Assembly: GCA_009922615.1 (NCBI GenBank)
Contig: RFVF01000017.1
Span: 1-64,000 of the forward strand
From: Pseudomonadota bacterium
Lineage (GTDB): Bacteria; Verrucomicrobiota; Verrucomicrobiia; Limisphaerales; SXTU01
Direction: 5' to 3'
Length of the DNA stretch: 64,000 bases
Shown here: in pieces, positions 63,701 to 64,000 of the stretch
How the letters are laid out: every line of letters begins with the position of its first letter
Position numbering within the stretch: position 1 is the first letter of the stretch
Program-made: the position numbers and the translations under genes
The notes under the pieces: model-generated
What the model was told of the DNA's origin: nothing
The model's database searches: none
Seen by the model: the letters and a program-made list of their open reading frames with translations, nothing else

Positions 63701-63780
63701 CGGAGCGAAAGCGTTGCCAAAGTTCCGGCCCTCCCCTTACTCTCCGCCAGCCCGCGAACGAATACGCGCGGTGTTTTTTG

Positions 63781-64000
63781 ATGTCCGAATTCAAAGTCCA
63801 ATTTGAGATCTTCGAGGGGCCACTCGATCTGCTTCTTTACCTCGTGAAGAAGGAGGAGGTGGACATTTACGAAGTCAATCTTACCAAGCTGGCCACCGAA
63901 TTCATCGCCTACGTGGATGTGATGCGGGAGATGGACCTTGATATCGCCGGCGAGTTCCTCGTGATGGCCTCCACCCTCATGTATATCAAGAGCCGCGAGC
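63781..64000 (+). CDS. scpA: Segregation and condensation protein A, 5' part (truncated by window end)
   Basis: Starts with ATG at 63781 and is open to the window end (73 codons). The product begins MSEFKVQFEIFEGPLDLLLY, then LVKKEEVDIYEVNLTKLATE and LDIAGEFLVMASTLMYIKSR, the conserved N-terminus of ScpA, kleisin of the bacterial condensin Smc-ScpAB. It binds the Smc head and ScpB in chromosome segregation. scpB would be expected downstream. Confidence 0.95.
   Translation, partial: MSEFKVQFEIFEGPLDLLLYLVKKEEVDIYEVNLTKLATEFIAYVDVMREMDLDIAGEFLVMASTLMYIKSRE

Overview
The window looks like chromosomal DNA of a Verrucomicrobiota bacterium, most likely a Limisphaerales/Pedosphaera-type lineage (inference; a close relative such as a planctomycete cannot be excluded). 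Signs are three large PSCyt1-DUF1549-DUF1553 cytochrome-like proteins with Tat-exported DUF1501 partners, sulfatases, several type II pseudopilin-like proteins with an H-X9-DG motif, GC-rich codon use, a short HU protein, and many closely packed genes with ATGA overlaps. No rRNA, transposase, phage or CRISPR was seen. One tRNA (His, GTG) is present. Unusually, many genes and gaps carry short dispersed repeats of several kinds.

Layout. 0-7 kb: a hypothetical protein, a split phosphotransacetylase (regulatory half and catalytic half as two genes), a small membrane protein, an esterase-nitrilase pair, and a sulfatase that has lost its catalytic cysteine. 6.5-16.8 kb: a pseudopilin, a PAP2-glycosyltransferase fusion, an 8-oxoguanine glycosylase, ComB-like phosphatase, an intact sulfatase, polyphosphate glucokinase, a SirB1-type protein, dimeric dUTPase, and a membrane-protein gene broken by a frameshift at a G7 run. 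16.8-33.2 kb: an SGNH hydrolase, an MFS permease, and a divergent locus with three PSD1-type diheme proteins and three DUF1501 proteins.

33.4-38.5 kb: an apparent operon of tandem adenylate kinase, polyphosphate:AMP phosphotransferase, and a SulP transporter with STAS and cyclic-nucleotide-binding domains. This suggests adenylate recycling driven by polyphosphate next to a regulated anion transporter. 38.9-50.9 kb: tRNA-His, a beta-CASP metallo-hydrolase, exported small proteins, a class IV aminotransferase, two more DUF1501 genes, a WD40-type gene interrupted by a stop codon, and an SDR, aldo/keto reductase and lactonase that fit an L-fucose or L-galactose oxidation route. 51-64 kb: a pseudopilin/ABC exporter operon, a response regulator fused to a metallo-beta-lactamase domain, GlnE with altered catalytic residues, a nucleotide-sugar dehydrogenase with a WecG/TagA glycosyltransferase, a TerB-like protein, and the 5' end of scpA.

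The most unusual feature is a set of about 15 short arrays of a degenerate 7-base unit, usually about five units (35 bases). The consensus differs between places. Arrays occur in intergenic gaps and in frame inside genes, mostly in linkers. All three PSD1 paralogs carry one at the same linker but with different heptamers. Two arrays are paired in inverted orientation around a spacer of about 35 bases. Two palindromic element families and one further inverted repeat are also present. Coordinates of arrays were set by eye and unit boundaries are approximate.
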